From NCBI GenBank assembly GCA_009363875.1, contig CM018683.1, positions 39,330,804 through 39,394,803 of the forward strand: DNA of 64,000 nucleotides, in the 5' to 3' direction. The notes under the pieces are model-generated. The model made no database searches and had not been told where the DNA came from. It saw nothing but the letters and a program-made list of their open reading frames with translations. Every line of letters begins with the position of its first letter. Within the stretch, counting starts at the first letter, position 1. This document shows positions 37,111-47,895 of this stretch, piece by piece. Position numbers and translations under genes: made by a program. Origin of the DNA: Mikania micrantha (Eukaryota; Streptophyta; Magnoliopsida; Asterales; Asteraceae).

Positions 37111-39348
37111 CCGGTAGAGTTCCGAATTGACTTAGTTCCTGGAGCAACTCCTGTTGCTAAATCTCCTTACAGGTTAGCACCTTCGGAGATGCAGGAATTC
37201 TCAAACCAGTTACAGGAGTTACTAGATAAAGGATTCATTAGACCGAGCTACTCACCTTGGGGAGCTCCGGTCTTGTTCGTGAAGAAGAAAGACGGATCGT
37301 TTCGAATGTACATCGACTATCGGGAGCTGAACAAGTTGACTATCAAGAATCGGTATCCATTGCAAGGAGCTCAGTATTTCTCGAAGATCGATCTATGGTC
37401 CGGGTATCATCAACTTAGAGTTCAAGACGAAGATATACCGAAGACGGCGTTCCGAACCAGATATGGGCATTACGAGTTTATGGTGATGCCTTTCGGATTG
37501 ACGAATGCACCGGCGGTTTTCATGGACCTCATGAACAGAGTGTGCAAGCCATATTTGGATCAGTTTGTCATTGTCTTTATCGATGACATCCTGATTTATT
37601 CGAAGAGTAAAGCTGAACACGAAGAACACCTCAGGAAAATCTTGGAGCTGTTGAAGGAACAGAAACTTTATGCCAAATTCTCTAAGTGTGAATTCTGGTT
37701 AAGAGAAGTTCAATTTTTGGGCCATGTAGTCAACATCGAGGGAATACACGTAGATCCCGCCAAGATTGATGCGATAAAGAACTGGGACACTCCGAAGACA
37801 CCGACGGAGATACGATCTTTTTTGGGATTGGCATGTTATTATAGAAGGTTTATCTCAAACTTTTCTAAGATAGCTTTGCCTCTCACTAAATTAACACAGA
37901 ATAGTGAACCGTCTGTCTGGGAGCAGAAACAAGAAGATGCTTTTCAGACTTTGAAACAGAAGTTGTGTGATGCTCCAATTCTATCTCTCCCAGAAGGATG
38001 TGATGACTTTGTGTTTTATTGTGACGCCTCCCATCAGGGACTCGGATGCGTACTGATGCAACGGGATAAAGTCATTGCTTATGCATCAAGACAGGTAAAA
38101 GTTCATGAGAAGAACTACACTACTCATGATCTTGAACTGGGAGCTGTAATTTTCGCACTGAAGATTTGGAGACATTACTTATATGGCACTAAGTGTACCA
38201 TATTCACTGATCATAAGAGTCTACAGCACATCTTTGATCAGAAGGAACTCAACATGCGACAACGCCGTTGGATTGAACTTTTGAATGATTACGATTGTGT
38301 GATCAAGTATCATCCGGGAGAGGCGAACGTTGTAGCTGAGGCCTTGAGCAGGAAGGAACGGGTCAAACCCTTGCGCGTTAGAGCAATGGGAATGACTGTA
38401 CAGACTAGTTTACAAGACAAGATAATTCAAGCACAACAAGAATTAGTTGACAGAGGAAATTTGAAGAAAGAGCTTGACTGCGGAGCGGAGAAACAATTTG
38501 AGACTAAGACTGATGGAATGATCTACTCCCAGAATCGTATATGGATTCCGGCGGTAGACAAATTGAGAAGACTTATTTTCGTTGAAGCACACAAGACTAA
38601 ATACAATGTACATCCCGGCTCTGATAAGATGTACCAAGACTTGCGTGGATTTTATTGGTGGCTGGGAATGAAGAAAGATATAGCCGAGTACGTCGGTCGA
38701 TGCTTAACGTGTGCAAAGGTAAAGGCGGAACACCATAGACCGTATGGTCTACTGGAACAGCCTGAGATTCCGCTCTGGAAGTGGGAACAAATAGCTATGG
38801 ATTTCATTATCAAGCTACCCCGCACTTCCAGTGGTCATGATACGATCTGGGTTATCATTGGTCGTTTGACAAAATCCGCTCACTTCTTGCCAACGCGTGA
38901 GAACTTCACGACGGATAAACTGGCGAGACTGTATATCAACAAGAAAGTGGTATGCCACGGTGTGCCATTGTCTATTATTTCTGACAGAGATAGCAGATTC
39001 ACATCAGGGTTCTGGCAATCGCTACAGAAATCTCTAGGGACACAGTTAAATCTGAGTACATCTTACCATCCACAAACAGACGGTCAAAGCGAACGTACCA
39101 TTCAGACCCTAGAGTACATGTTAAGAACCTGTGTATTGGATTTCAGTGGGAATTGGGATTCTCATTTGCCACTGATTGAATTCTCCTACAACAACAGTTA
39201 TCATAGCAGTATCGGATGTGCACCATTCGAGGCTCTTTATGGCCGGAAATGTCGCTCACCGATCTGTTGGACTGAAGTGGGAGATAACTGTATAACTGGG
39301 CCAGAACCTATTCAGGAAACCACTGACAGGATTGCCCAAATTCAATGA
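37111..39348 (+). CDS. pol: E7 Pol: reverse transcriptase, RNase H, integrase
   Basis: The open frame from 37111 contains the first Met at 37189; 719 codons from there. RT: GFIRPSYSPWGAPVLFVKKK, WSGYHQLR, MPFGLTNAPAVFMDLMN and the catalytic FIDDIL (about residue 130). RNase H: FYCDASHQGLGCVLMQ, TDHKSLQHIF (about residues 280-350). Integrase: zinc domain H-X-H then CLTCAK (about 465-520), core MDFIIKLP, SDRDSRFT, and DGQSERTIQTLE with D, D, E in place. It lacks only the last part because of TGA 39346. The best preserved protein in the window. Confidence 0.92.
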   Translation, partial: PVEFRIDLVPGATPVAKSPYRLAPSEMQEFSNQLQELLDKGFIRPSYSPWGAPVLFVKKKDGSFRMYIDYRELNKLTIKNRYPLQGAQYFSKIDLWSGYHQLRVQDEDIPKTAFRTRYGHYEFMVMPFGLTNAPAVFMDLMNRVCKPYLDQFVIVFIDDILIYSKSKAEHEEHLRKILELLKEQKLYAKFSKCEFWLREVQFLGHVVNIEGIHVDPAKIDAIKNWDTPKTPTEIRSFLGLACYYRRFISNFSKIALPLTKLTQNSEPSVWEQKQEDAFQTLKQKLCDAPILSLPEGCDDFVFYCDASHQGLGCVLMQRDKVIAYASRQVKVHEKNYTTHDLELGAVIFALKIWRHYLYGTKCTIFTDHKSLQHIFDQKELNMRQRRWIELLNDYDCVIKYHPGEANVVAEALSRKERVKPLRVRAMGMTVQTSLQDKIIQAQQELVDRGNLKKELDCGAEKQFETKTDGMIYSQNRIWIPAVDKLRRLIFVEAHKTKYNVHPGSDKMYQDLRGFYWWLGMKKDIAEYVGRCLTCAKVKAEHHRPYGLLEQPEIPLWKWEQIAMDFIIKLPRTSSGHDTIWVIIGRLTKSAHFLPTRENFTTDKLARLYINKKVVCHGVPLSIISDRDSRFTSGFWQSLQKSLGTQLNLSTSYHPQTDGQSERTIQTLEYMLRTCVLDFSGNWDSHLPLIEFSYNNSYHSSIGCAPFEALYGRKCRSPICWTEVGDNCITGPEPIQETTDRIAQIQ

Positions 39349-39864
39349 AGATTGCAAGCTACAAGAAGCAGACAGAAAAGTTATGCCGATAAACGACGCA
39401 AGCCGCTAGAATTCCAAGTGAGAGACCGTGTCAAGTTAAAAGTTTCTCCATGGAAAGGTGTAGTCCGCTTTGGAAATAAAGGCAAGTTAGCACCACGATA
39501 CGTGGGACCGTTCGAAATCATCGAACGTATTGGTCCTGTAGCGTATAGACTGAGACTACCAGATGAGATCAGTGGTGTGCATGATGTGTTTCACGTCTCG
39601 AATTTAAAGAAATGGCTTGCTGACGAATCACTCGTCATTCCAATAGAAGAAATTCAAGTTGATGATCAGTTACATTTTATTGAAGAACCTTTCGAGATTA
39701 TGGATCGCAAAGTCAAGCAACTGAGGCGAAGACGTATTCCAATTGTAAAGGTTTGTTGGAACTCAAGGCGTTGACCCGGGTTTACTTGGGAACGTGAAGA
39801 TCACATGACGTTAAAGTATCCCCAACTGTTTGAAGAGGAAGTTGTGCCCGATAACAACTCTTAA
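39349..39864 (+). CDS. pol: E7 Pol: integrase C-terminus with chromodomain-like tail
   Basis: Same frame as the main pol ORF after TGA 39346 (original probably CGA). SYADKRRKPLEFQVRDRVKL, VSPWKGVVRFGNKGKLAPRY, GPFEIIERIGPVAYRLRLP, HDVFHVSNLKKWL is the integrase C-terminal GPY/F-type domain. QLRRRRIPIVKVCWNSRR and, past the stop at 39772, FTWEREDHM resemble the chromodomain of plant chromoviruses (Tekay-like style). It targets insertion to chromatin in the family. Confidence 0.85.
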
Positions 39865-39884
39865 ATTTCGGGACGAAATTTCTC

Positions 39885-39898
39885 TAACAAGGGGAGAC
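39885..39898 (+). promoter_or_regulatory. E7 polypurine tract
   Basis: ACAAGGGGAGAC directly before the 3' LTR start TGTAACATC. Confidence 0.9.
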
Positions 39899-42800
39899 TG
39901 TAACATCAGCGCCGGAAACATCACCGGAACAGTGACTTGAACAGTAAACAGGTACACATTTCAGTTATCATTCATATGTCATTGTCATTACAGGTTATCA
40001 CGCAAGTTCAAAACCATTTCAGAAACGAAACTCTGAACAATGGTTCATCAGTCAGATAATTACCTGGCATCACAAAACCATCATGTGATTATGTGTTAGG
40101 ATTTTATTACGTATAAACGTATGTGAGGCTTTATTGAACAAAACCATATGGATGTCGTTACGTGAATGCTAAACCGACGGATTATTTGTATAGGTGACGA
40201 TCTGTACGAATAAATCTGGAAGTTTAACATTCTGAATGATATTCAATAATTAGAAAACAATATTGAAAAGTATAGTTATCGCTGTGTTCCTATGGGTGAC
40301 GATTCGAACGAATACATGCGACGACCGTACGATTTGATTTTAAACCGCAACTTAAATATTTCTGAAAATTTAAAATAAACATAAGATATTTAGTTAATTT
40401 ATTAGGAATCACAACCTAAAATAAATTTAAGAATTCTATTTTAAAAACCGGATCGTTTCGTTAGGAAAACGACGAGAATACGACGATTCTACGCGAAACC
40501 TAACGAACCCGGATATTTCCTTATCATTTAATGTGGCATTAAAGCCACACCAAACCCCCCACCAACCAGCCAACACCCCCAAATTCGTTCATCTCACTCT
40601 CTCTCTATTCTCTCACTAGAACCTCAACTTCTCTCTAAGCTTTCTCATCCAAATCTTCACGAAATTGAACCATTTTGGTGTCAAAACGACCATTACAACA
40701 CATAGAATCTGAAAGTACAACAGATCTAAGAGTTTATCCAGCCAATCCGAGGTAAAAATCGACCTAAAGTTCTGATTTTAGGGTTTTTAGGACCCCTTGT
40801 TCGAACCTACATAGAACCGGTTAAACACCTTTGTAACCCTTAGGGTCTATACTACAACACTCTAGAATGGTGTAGGATCAAGTGGGATGGTGTTAGATTA
40901 GCTGGTTGGTCAAAATCGAAGGGCTGCTTTGGGGGCCTTCAAACAGCCGAATGGCCCAACCCAAGCCGCCGTTTGACTAGTTTGTCGAATGAACATCACC
41001 TCATCTTTCGGCGAATGTATTCCGAACGAATGACCATCATTCTGTCGGTCTGAACTCATTCGGTCGGCCATGGCTGCTTCGGTCGGCCCAGCATACTCCT
41101 TTCGGCCGATAGTCATTCGAGCTCTCTCATTCGATCGGGAAGTCATTCGCGGGCCAACCCTATTCGATCATGTTGATTCGGAGTAACACCCTTCAGTCGG
41201 GGCCCTCTCCTTCGGCAGTTCCCCCATTCGCCCAAGCAAGCTACTTTCGGCCAGTCCTTATTCGGCCAAGCTGATTCGGGGGTGACCTCTCGGCCAAGGA
41301 GTTGAGGGTTTGAACCATAGGTCGGCTAAAAGATCTCAAATACATAACATACATGGGGTATAAGATGGGATGCATGAATGAATCATGTGGCCGCATGTAG
41401 GGGAACTATCATGTGTGTGTGCATGAGAATTTATTAGGGTTTTCTAACCCATGCAACCAACCTAGGATAGGTATTCGGTTAAACATGGAAGTTATCCATC
41501 AAACGTCATTGAAGATAACAAAGAACTAGTAGGGTTTTCTTTTAATAACAAGAGTTTTTAAACCCTATTGTCGCTTAGACATGGATTTAAACATTGGTGA
41601 ATCATAAGGATCAAAACGATAACCTAAGGTGTTGGGTGTTGATTTAATTCTTAACACCTAGCCTTAGGAAAATCTTTAAGGACATGTAACTAACCTAGAC
41701 AGTTTACTTAAACTATCAAGGGATGGTTAATCAAAGTATCGAGAAAGAATCAGTGAACAATCCAAACCTAGTAATGGGCCCGAGGTTGGCCCAATTGGCA
41801 TAAGAGAAGCCCATCACATGTTAAATATCCCTTATTAAATTAATTATATTTTTAATAAAAGAAATGAATTATCAACCCTAGTAAACGAATTAAATAACTT
41901 ACTATATAAATGTTTAACTTAAAATAAATTAACCTGAAAATGTTTTACATAAAGACTTAAAATGATTTAGTGGGATAAGGGTTTACTAAAGGGAAATAAG
42001 TTAGAGTTGTTAGACGAACTTTTAGAAACACATTAGTATCTAGGACACGTAGTTGCACACTGAGACCAAACCCTAGATACGACGAGTACTGTATATACTT
42101 ATCGTATTCGAATTCTCTTAAAACAACTCAGGTACTGAAGATACTTAGGTCACAAGTAACAAGCGCGCATTTTGTGGTAATTCTATACAGAGCAACACAT
42201 GTGAGTTCAGTGCCCCTTTTCTAAACATTTTTGTTTTCAAACGCGGGGCTGAGAAACATGTGTAGACTGTTTTAATTAAATTGTTTACTTAAATGCTTTT
42301 ACTCATTATATACTTTATATATGCTTGTTTATACACCTAGACTCCTGTCTAGGCAAGTTCCAGGCTAAATTAACTATCAAGTTAATTAAGCAAGTTAATT
42401 AAATTACTCTTATGAGTAATACCTAAATTCTTAAACTTTAAATAAACCCTTAGTCCATCAAGTTCAAATTTCAGAATCTAAGATTCAAAGTGAAATCAAA
42501 AGAACCAAAGCCAAAGATCAAATGCAATGAAATCTAATCAAGTGTGTGATCAATAAACTCAGGATCCTACTCATGAATCTATAATCATTGTGAAATCATG
42601 GAATTCTACAGATCAGAAATCAAGTGAATCATGGGAATCATAACCGTGGGTGAATCATTGAAATAATGAAATCATAATGATCTAATGAAATCATTAAGAT
42701 CCAAAGTAAGGTGAGTTGTCAGTTGTATGTAAATCAAGACCACGTGTAACACACGGAAAATCCCTTCACAGTAGTAGACTTCTGTAGTGAAGCTACATGG

Positions 42801-44059
42801 GCAATAACTTAAACTATTGAATGAAATCAAGGAAATCAAGAAGATCATAAATCAAAGGATATCCTAAAGTCCCGACGCATACAGTAGACCAGTAGGTCAA
42901 GCTGATATGGGCATAATCATGAAAGTCCCGATGCATACAGGTAGACTCCTTGTGAGTCATGCCTGATATGGGCCACGTGTGAGAGGGTACAACTTGGACA
43001 ACCACCAACAACTAAGTCTAATTGATTGAGTCAAATAAGGCCCAATCATCATGTCTTAGTTGTAATTAAATGATTAATTATTAATTTATTTAACCATTTA
43101 ATGTTATGTTTCAACAATCGTTTTTAGGAAATCATGAAGACATGGTGAACCCAGGAAATCAGAGTATTTCAAATTGTGTAAATCAAGTCTTTTACATAGA
43201 AGTGGGTGTAGGTAAGAATGCTTAATTATCATTAATATAAATGTCCTATGCGGCTTAGTATTTGGTGGGATGGCGTCTGGGCGGGTCGTAGGCTCGACTC
43301 AGGGGTATGCCCTATACATAAGCATACCGAGCTGGATGATACAGGTGACGTTAATGAGGTTAAGGTTGTTACCAAAGAGGTTATCAATGTTATCATGTGT
43401 TTCAAACTGTTATACATAGTGCTTTCAATCTCAGATGATCATAGAAGAGAATGGTAGGTAAAATGCTTAATTACCATTAACACCAATGTCCTATGTGGCT
43501 TAGTATGAGGTGGGATGGCGTCTGGGCGGGTCGTAGGCTCGACTCAGGGGTATGCCCTATATATAAGCATACCGAGCTGGATGATACAGGTTATGTTAAT
43601 CAGGTTAAGGTTTTACCTAAAAAGTTCACAAATCTATTTTTCAATAACTAAACTACATGAACTCACCAACCATGTGTTGACTTGATCTTTTTGCATGACT
43701 ACTCAGGTGACGAACAGGTCAATTAAGAAGTCATTACTTTTGGACTAGGACTTCGGATAGAACACTTAGTGTTTTTGGACCTGCATTCTTTTGGAACATC
43801 ATTATACAATATATTTTGTATATCTTGTGCAGAAACAAGATAGAAAATTTATGATGTTGATGGTAGATTTACTTTGTTAAATTATAAACAATACTGATGT
43901 AATTTAACTTTTTAATTCTATTCTATTTAGCATTTCTCATTTATATCATGTGCAATGTAAACAATCTGATCCTTACGATTATCACTCACGATATCGCGCC
44001 CCGGGAACCTTCCGCCCGATGGGGACTCCGATCCTACCCCGCCGGCTCGGGGTGTGACA
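39899..44059 (+). repeat. E7 3' LTR (4161 bp)
   Basis: Same ends and layout as the 5' LTR, 12 bp shorter in total, with scattered substitutions and short indels. Candidate donor at 40752, TTCG tract 40900-41330, middle exon 42132-42200, hairpin modules 43230-43610, acceptor near 43705. The small ORFs at 42814-43457 repeat those of the 5' LTR and are not genes. Confidence 0.93.
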
Positions 44060-44064
44060 TCAGA
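44060..44064. other. Target site duplication of E7 (right copy)
   Basis: TCAGA, identical to 31090-31094. Confidence 0.95.
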
Positions 44065-44361
44065 ATAGTTGAACATCCATTCAGGACCCTTCCCAAGTGG
44101 TGGCATATAATATTTCTGAACATTTACATGGTACCACTCCTCCACATTGTGAGTTGTTCTGTTATAGACTTGCTTATTTGGAGTGTTGTACCCAAGAAAG
44201 TAGCCTTCTTCCATCTTTTCATTGAGCTTGCCTTGCTCATGTTTCTTAAGCATCATGCATGGAGCACCAAATGGTTCAAGATACTTAAGATTTGGCTTTC
44301 TGTTATGGAGCAATTCAAAGCAAGTCTTCCCATGTCTCTTCACAATTAACACCCGGTTCAA
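44060..44361 (-). CDS. E6 integrase C-terminal part
   Basis: MNRVLIVKRHGKTCFELLHN, LKYLEPFGAPCMMLKKHEQG, GYFLGYNTPNKQVYNRTTHN: the end of a copia integrase with the GKT.FE..-N-KP-L block. At PEWMFNYSD it meets the E7 LTR; the codons on the other side are at 31094. Confidence 0.85.
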
Positions 44362-44481
44362 AGTATAACAAGAATTAGCAACAGCTTCGTTCCAGAATTA
44401 AACTGGTAGAGAGGAATCAGCAAGCATATTCCGAGCAGCCTCAATTAATGTTTTGTTCTTTCTCTCAGCAACACCATTCAT

Positions 44482-45000
44482 CTATGGGACATATCGAGCA
44501 CTGAACTGCTGAATAATACCACGTTCATTGCAGAAAATCTCCATATTGTGTTTCTTGAATTCAGTCCCATTCTCTACTCTGAGCATGCGAACCTGGAGCT
44601 TATATAGTGATTCAAGCTTAGTGACCAGAACTTGAACACGTTCAAACGTTTTAGATTTCTCCTTCATAAGGAACACCCAAGAGTATCTGGAGTACTCATC
44701 AGTAATGACTATGCAGTATTGATCTCCAGCAATGCTCTTGCGATTGACAGGACCAAAAAGATCCATGTGGAGAAGCTCAAGTGGAACAGTAATTGAATGA
44801 AAGTTCTTGGGTTTGTTAGACTGCTTGGTTTGCTTTCTCTTCTTGCATGAAACACATACATCAGATTGCTTGAAGTTCTTTAAACTCACTCCCTCAACCA
44901 TATTGTTGTGAACCATATGATTCATATTCCTCAAACTCAAATGAGCCATCTTCTTATGTCGAAGGATTGAATCTTTCTCTGTGCATTGGACATAAAACAT
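44482..45000 (-). CDS. E6 integrase zinc domain and core
   Basis: 172 codons: HHCC domain (HKKMAHLSLRNMNH, CVSCKKRKQTKQS), then LLHMDLFGPVNRKSIAGDQY (first catalytic Asp), YSRYSWVFLMKEKS, then LRVENGTEFKKHN, where the family has D-N-G: the second catalytic Asp is Glu. CNERGIIQQFSARYVP precedes the final Glu block, which is in the degenerate stretch 44362-44481 (QMNGVAERKN). A stop separates the two. Confidence 0.85.
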   Translation of the reverse strand: MFYVQCTEKDSILRHKKMAHLSLRNMNHMVHNNMVEGVSLKNFKQSDVCVSCKKRKQTKQSNKPKNFHSITVPLELLHMDLFGPVNRKSIAGDQYCIVITDEYSRYSWVFLMKEKSKTFERVQVLVTKLESLYKLQVRMLRVENGTEFKKHNMEIFCNERGIIQQFSARYVP

Positions 45001-45416
45001 GAAGCTGTAGAAGATGTAGTTGAAGCTGTGGACATGTTGAGAACATACAAATCTTTCTTTCTTGGAGCAGACATCAGAATCCTGTCTTCAGGAATGGTGA
45101 TACCTTGCTTGAGAATGTAGCAGCTAGAGTCATCAAACAGAACTTTATACTTCTTGTCACAAATTTGTGAGACTGAAAGTAGATTGTTCTCCAGTTGCTT
45201 CACATATCTGACCTGGTCAAACGAAACTTGGCCATTAGAAAGAACTTCTTCTACAACAATAAACCCACCTTTGTCACCAGCAAAAGCTACATATCCTCCT
45301 TTAATTGAATGAACATTGGAAAGAAGAGATACGTCTCCAGTCATGTGCCTTGAAGCCCCACTGTCAACAATCCAAGTGCTGTTAAGAGCAGCATTTGGGG
45401 CAACCTGCACATACAC
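44937..45416 (-). CDS. E6 protease and GAG-pre-integrase
   Basis: 159 codons: STWIVDSGASRHMTGDVSLL with the intact D-S-G-A active site, GGFIVVEEVLSNGQVSFDQV, YVKQLENNLLSVSQICDKKY, YILKQGITIPEDRILMSAPR. Continuous across the protease-integrase border, unlike E4. Overlaps the integrase frame by 64 bp through a frameshift after CFMSNA. Confidence 0.88.
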   Translation of the reverse strand: MYVQVAPNAALNSTWIVDSGASRHMTGDVSLLSNVHSIKGGYVAFAGDKGGFIVVEEVLSNGQVSFDQVRYVKQLENNLLSVSQICDKKYKVLFDDSSCYILKQGITIPEDRILMSAPRKKDLYVLNMSTASTTSSTASCFMSNAQRKIQSFDIRRWLI

Positions 45417-45422
45417 AAATCC

Positions 45423-45646
45423 TTAGTTGAATTTGGGAACCCAAGCCTTTACAGTCTTGGGTTGACCCAATGAGTCCAGGATTTTCATCTCAATCCATTT
45501 TCCATCTGAGTTAAATTTTTCTGGAGGTTTAGAAACAGGAGTTTCAGAGGACTTGGCCATCCAAACAGTGTTTTTGCTGAAGGATTTCTTTAAATACAAT
45601 GAAGATGGCTTGGACAGTGGTTTTTCAGAGGACTTGGCCATCCATC
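45423..45646 (-). pseudogene. E6 Gag C-terminal tail, cut at the E8 junction
   Basis: Two similar repeats of a MAKSSE(K/T)P(L/V)SKP block, then SLYLKKSFSKNTVW and WIEMKILDSLGQPKTVKAWV. The frame extends to 45695, but residues above 45646 come from E8 RT sequence read on the wrong register. Stop at 45423 before the protease. Confidence 0.65.
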
Positions 45647-45740
45647 TGTGATTCTTTAGGCTTTGCCTGAAATCTAGAACACAAACAAACTGCAAACATG
45701 ATGTCAGGTCGGGATGCAGTTAAATACATTAAGGAACCAA

Positions 45741-45974
45741 TCATTGAACGATATAGATGTTGATCAACATCAATACCATTCTCATCGTTCCTAAATTATG
45801 ATGAGTACTAATAGGAGTAGAAATTGATGTACAATCATTCATCTTGAACTTGTTCAAGATGTCATGTACATATTTACTCTGATGTATGAATAAGCCATCC
45901 TTCTTCTGATCTACTTGAATTCCCAAAAAGAAAGCTAATTCTCCTGTTGCACTCAATTCAAACTTCTGCTTCAT
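45741..45974 (-). CDS. E8-A1 reverse transcriptase, segment after YVDD
   Basis: 77 codons: MKQKFELSATGELAFFLGIQ, VDQKKDGLFIHQSKYVHDIL, NKFKMNDCTSISTP. A frameshift at about 45790 separates it from MIGSLMYL, which is just below (45720). Confidence 0.82.
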   Translation of the reverse strand: MKQKFELSATGELAFFLGIQVDQKKDGLFIHQSKYVHDILNKFKMNDCTSISTPISTHHNLGTMRMVLMLINIYIVQ

Positions 45975-46236
45975 ACCTATTTAAAAATCCTTGCATAATT
46001 GTTCATTTGTAGCTCCAAAGATAATATCATCCACATATATCTGGACAACCAAAATGGCATCATCCTTCTTCAAGATAAACAGAGTACTATCAGTCTTCCC
46101 CTTGAAAAACCACTGTCCAACAGATGTGTAGACAAAATCTCATACTATGCCCTAGGTGGTTGATGTAATCCATACAAAGCCTTATCCAAACCATAACACT
46201 TATTAAGATTATTTGGATCTTCAAACCCAGATGGTT
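45975..46236 (-). pseudogene. E8-A1 reverse transcriptase, YVDD region, joined to a gypsy LTR
   Basis: The minus strand reads GFEDPN, CYGLDKALYGLHQPP, ILSTHLLDSGFSRG, LFILKKDDAILVVQIYVDDI and IFGATNEQLCKDF, then a stop. YVDD is intact. Upstream the RT is replaced at 46237 by a gypsy LTR, so the RT fingers and integrase are absent. Confidence 0.78.
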
Positions 46237-47105
46237 TGTAACATCAGTGCCGAAAACATCACCGGAACAGTGATCTACACATTAACTCAGGTACAAACTA
46301 TGTGAACTATTGTATGCTATTAAAATTGTGACGCTTGACACTAAACTATTATGCAATTGTTTCTATAATCTGATTAAATCTCACAGTTTAACAGTCAAAA
46401 ACACATCAGACAATGCTGAACTGACACACAAATGCTTGATTTAATGCTATTATGTACAAACGTATGTGAGGCTGAACAGAACAAAACAATAACTGACGTC
46501 GTTACAGGAATGCTAAATGGACGGATTATTCGTAGAGGTGACGATCTGTACGAATACATCTGAAAGTTTAACGTTCTGATTGATGCCAAGAATTAGAAAA
46601 CCACATTGAAAACTGTAGTTATCATCGTATTCGTACGGATGACGATTCGAACGAATACGCGCGACAACTATACAATTCGATTTAAACTGTAATTCAAACG
46701 TTTTCAAAGAATTTATTTAAACTCTATCCTTAAAACCGAGACATTCGTCACGAAAACGAATCAAAAACGACACGTTTACGCGAAACCTAGTGGAACCGAA
46801 CAAACCCGAATGAAACCTGATAACTTGAAGCCATTTATTATTGCATTTAATGCCATAAACCTCCCCACCAACCAGCTACCATCACCAAACTCGGCCCTCT
46901 CTCTCTCTAGACTCTCTCTCTAGAAACCAAGCTCTATCTCTTCCATTTCTTCACCGATTCGAGTGTTTTTGGTGCCTAAACGACCACCACATCACGTAGA
47001 TCATAGAAGTACAAAGGATCTGAGTTTTTGTCCAACAAAGTCGAGGTAAAAACCCATATTTGTGGAGATTTTAGGGTTTTGAAAACCCTATTTCGAACGC
47101 ACCAT
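46237..47105 (+). repeat. Gypsy LTR fragment trapped in E8-A1
   Basis: Starts TGTAACATCAGTGCC with the E3/E7-type LTR head, includes ACGAATACGCGCG, a CT-rich 5' UTR (46895-46925) and the donor TCGAG|GTAAAA (47045/47046). It ends near 47105 where copia gag resumes. Only about 0.87 kb of LTR remains; gypsy internal sequence and the copia protease-integrase are missing. The 64-codon frames here are not genes. Confidence 0.85.
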
Positions 47106-47181
47106 TTGGTGAACTAGCTTGAGCAGGAGTGTCAATTGGTACCAATTTTGTCTCTGGATTAGCAGCTGATGATCTTTGGTT

Positions 47182-47553
47182 CTAGAAAGGATTGTGATTA
47201 CCCATCTTCTTAGGCTTGTTGCATTGTCTTGCAAAATGACGTTTATCCCCACAGTTGTAGGAAGTAACAGATGACATATTAAATCCAAACTTTGAGTCTT
47301 TATTCAGATTGATGTCTTTCCCAGTTCTTCTGACAAAGTCTTTTGCTCTTCTAACTGTACTTGCAAGAGCCCACATAATGTCAATCTTTTCCATATCATC
47401 AGGATCAATCTGAGAGTAGTCTTCATTTGTCAAATGTGGATTACCAATCTGCCCAGCTAACAGTCCATCATAAGAACTCCCAAGTGTAGACAACAGACCC
47501 ATATGTTCTTTGGCAACCTCCACAGTTACTTTGTCAAAGTTGTCTATCTTCAA
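47182..47553 (-). CDS. gag: E8-A1 Gag, middle segment and zinc knuckle
   Basis: 123 codons: KVTVEVAKEHMGLLSTLGSS, GLLAGQIGNPHLTNEDYSQI, ALASTVRRAKDFVRRTGKDI, then the knuckle SYNCGDKRHFARQC, where the first Cys of CX2CX4HX4C is Ser. Ends at NHNPF before a stop; the tail LTPDTPAQAS-like piece reaches the gypsy fragment at about 47105. E4 has lost the other end of the same knuckle. Confidence 0.82.
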   Translation of the reverse strand: MKIDNFDKVTVEVAKEHMGLLSTLGSSYDGLLAGQIGNPHLTNEDYSQIDPDDMEKIDIMWALASTVRRAKDFVRRTGKDINLNKDSKFGFNMSSVTSYNCGDKRHFARQCNKPKKMGNHNPF

Positions 47554-47895
47554 ATTTGTGACAGAATGACTCTCTTCCTTCTGAGATGTGGAAGTTGTAG
47601 TTGACTGACTGAAGTGTGTCTAGCCTGAAACAAGAGCTTCTTTGGTCTATGAGACAAAAGTTGTCTTTAATGAAGCATGAGAAGAAGCTCTTTCCACAGT
47701 AGGAGTAGAGTAGTATAATGATGGATCTTGAACTTGAGCAACTCTCTTAGCTTTCCACTTGTTCTTTATCTCCTGTTCCTTCAGCTTCTGAATGAAATCA
47801 TTAATGTCCATGTTAGCAATCATCTCACTCTATTTCAGAACCATCAAGAAGGATTCCCACTTGGGAGGTAGTGCATCAGCCAGACACTAGATCTT

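Larger units (their letters stand above)
31095..44059 (+). mobile_element. E7: complete-ended Ty3/gypsy element with 4.2-kb LTRs
   Basis: 12965 bp: 5' LTR 31095-35267, PBS, gag, damaged protease, RT-RNase H-IN, PPT, 3' LTR 39899-44059. The flanking 5-bp repeat TCAGA (31090-31094 and 44060-44064) shows one insertion into E6. The LTRs differ by scattered substitutions and small indels, so it is not brand new. It lacks the protease active site and carries five internal stops, so it is non-autonomous. Confidence 0.95.
44060..45646 (-). mobile_element. E6, 5' segment (Gag tail, protease, integrase)
   Basis: The part of E6 upstream of the E7 insertion. On the minus strand it starts at 45646, where it is joined to the RT of E8 unit A1, and runs through Gag tail, protease and integrase to the TCAGA target site. 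E6 thus lacks its own gag N-terminus and 5' LTR here. Confidence 0.8.
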
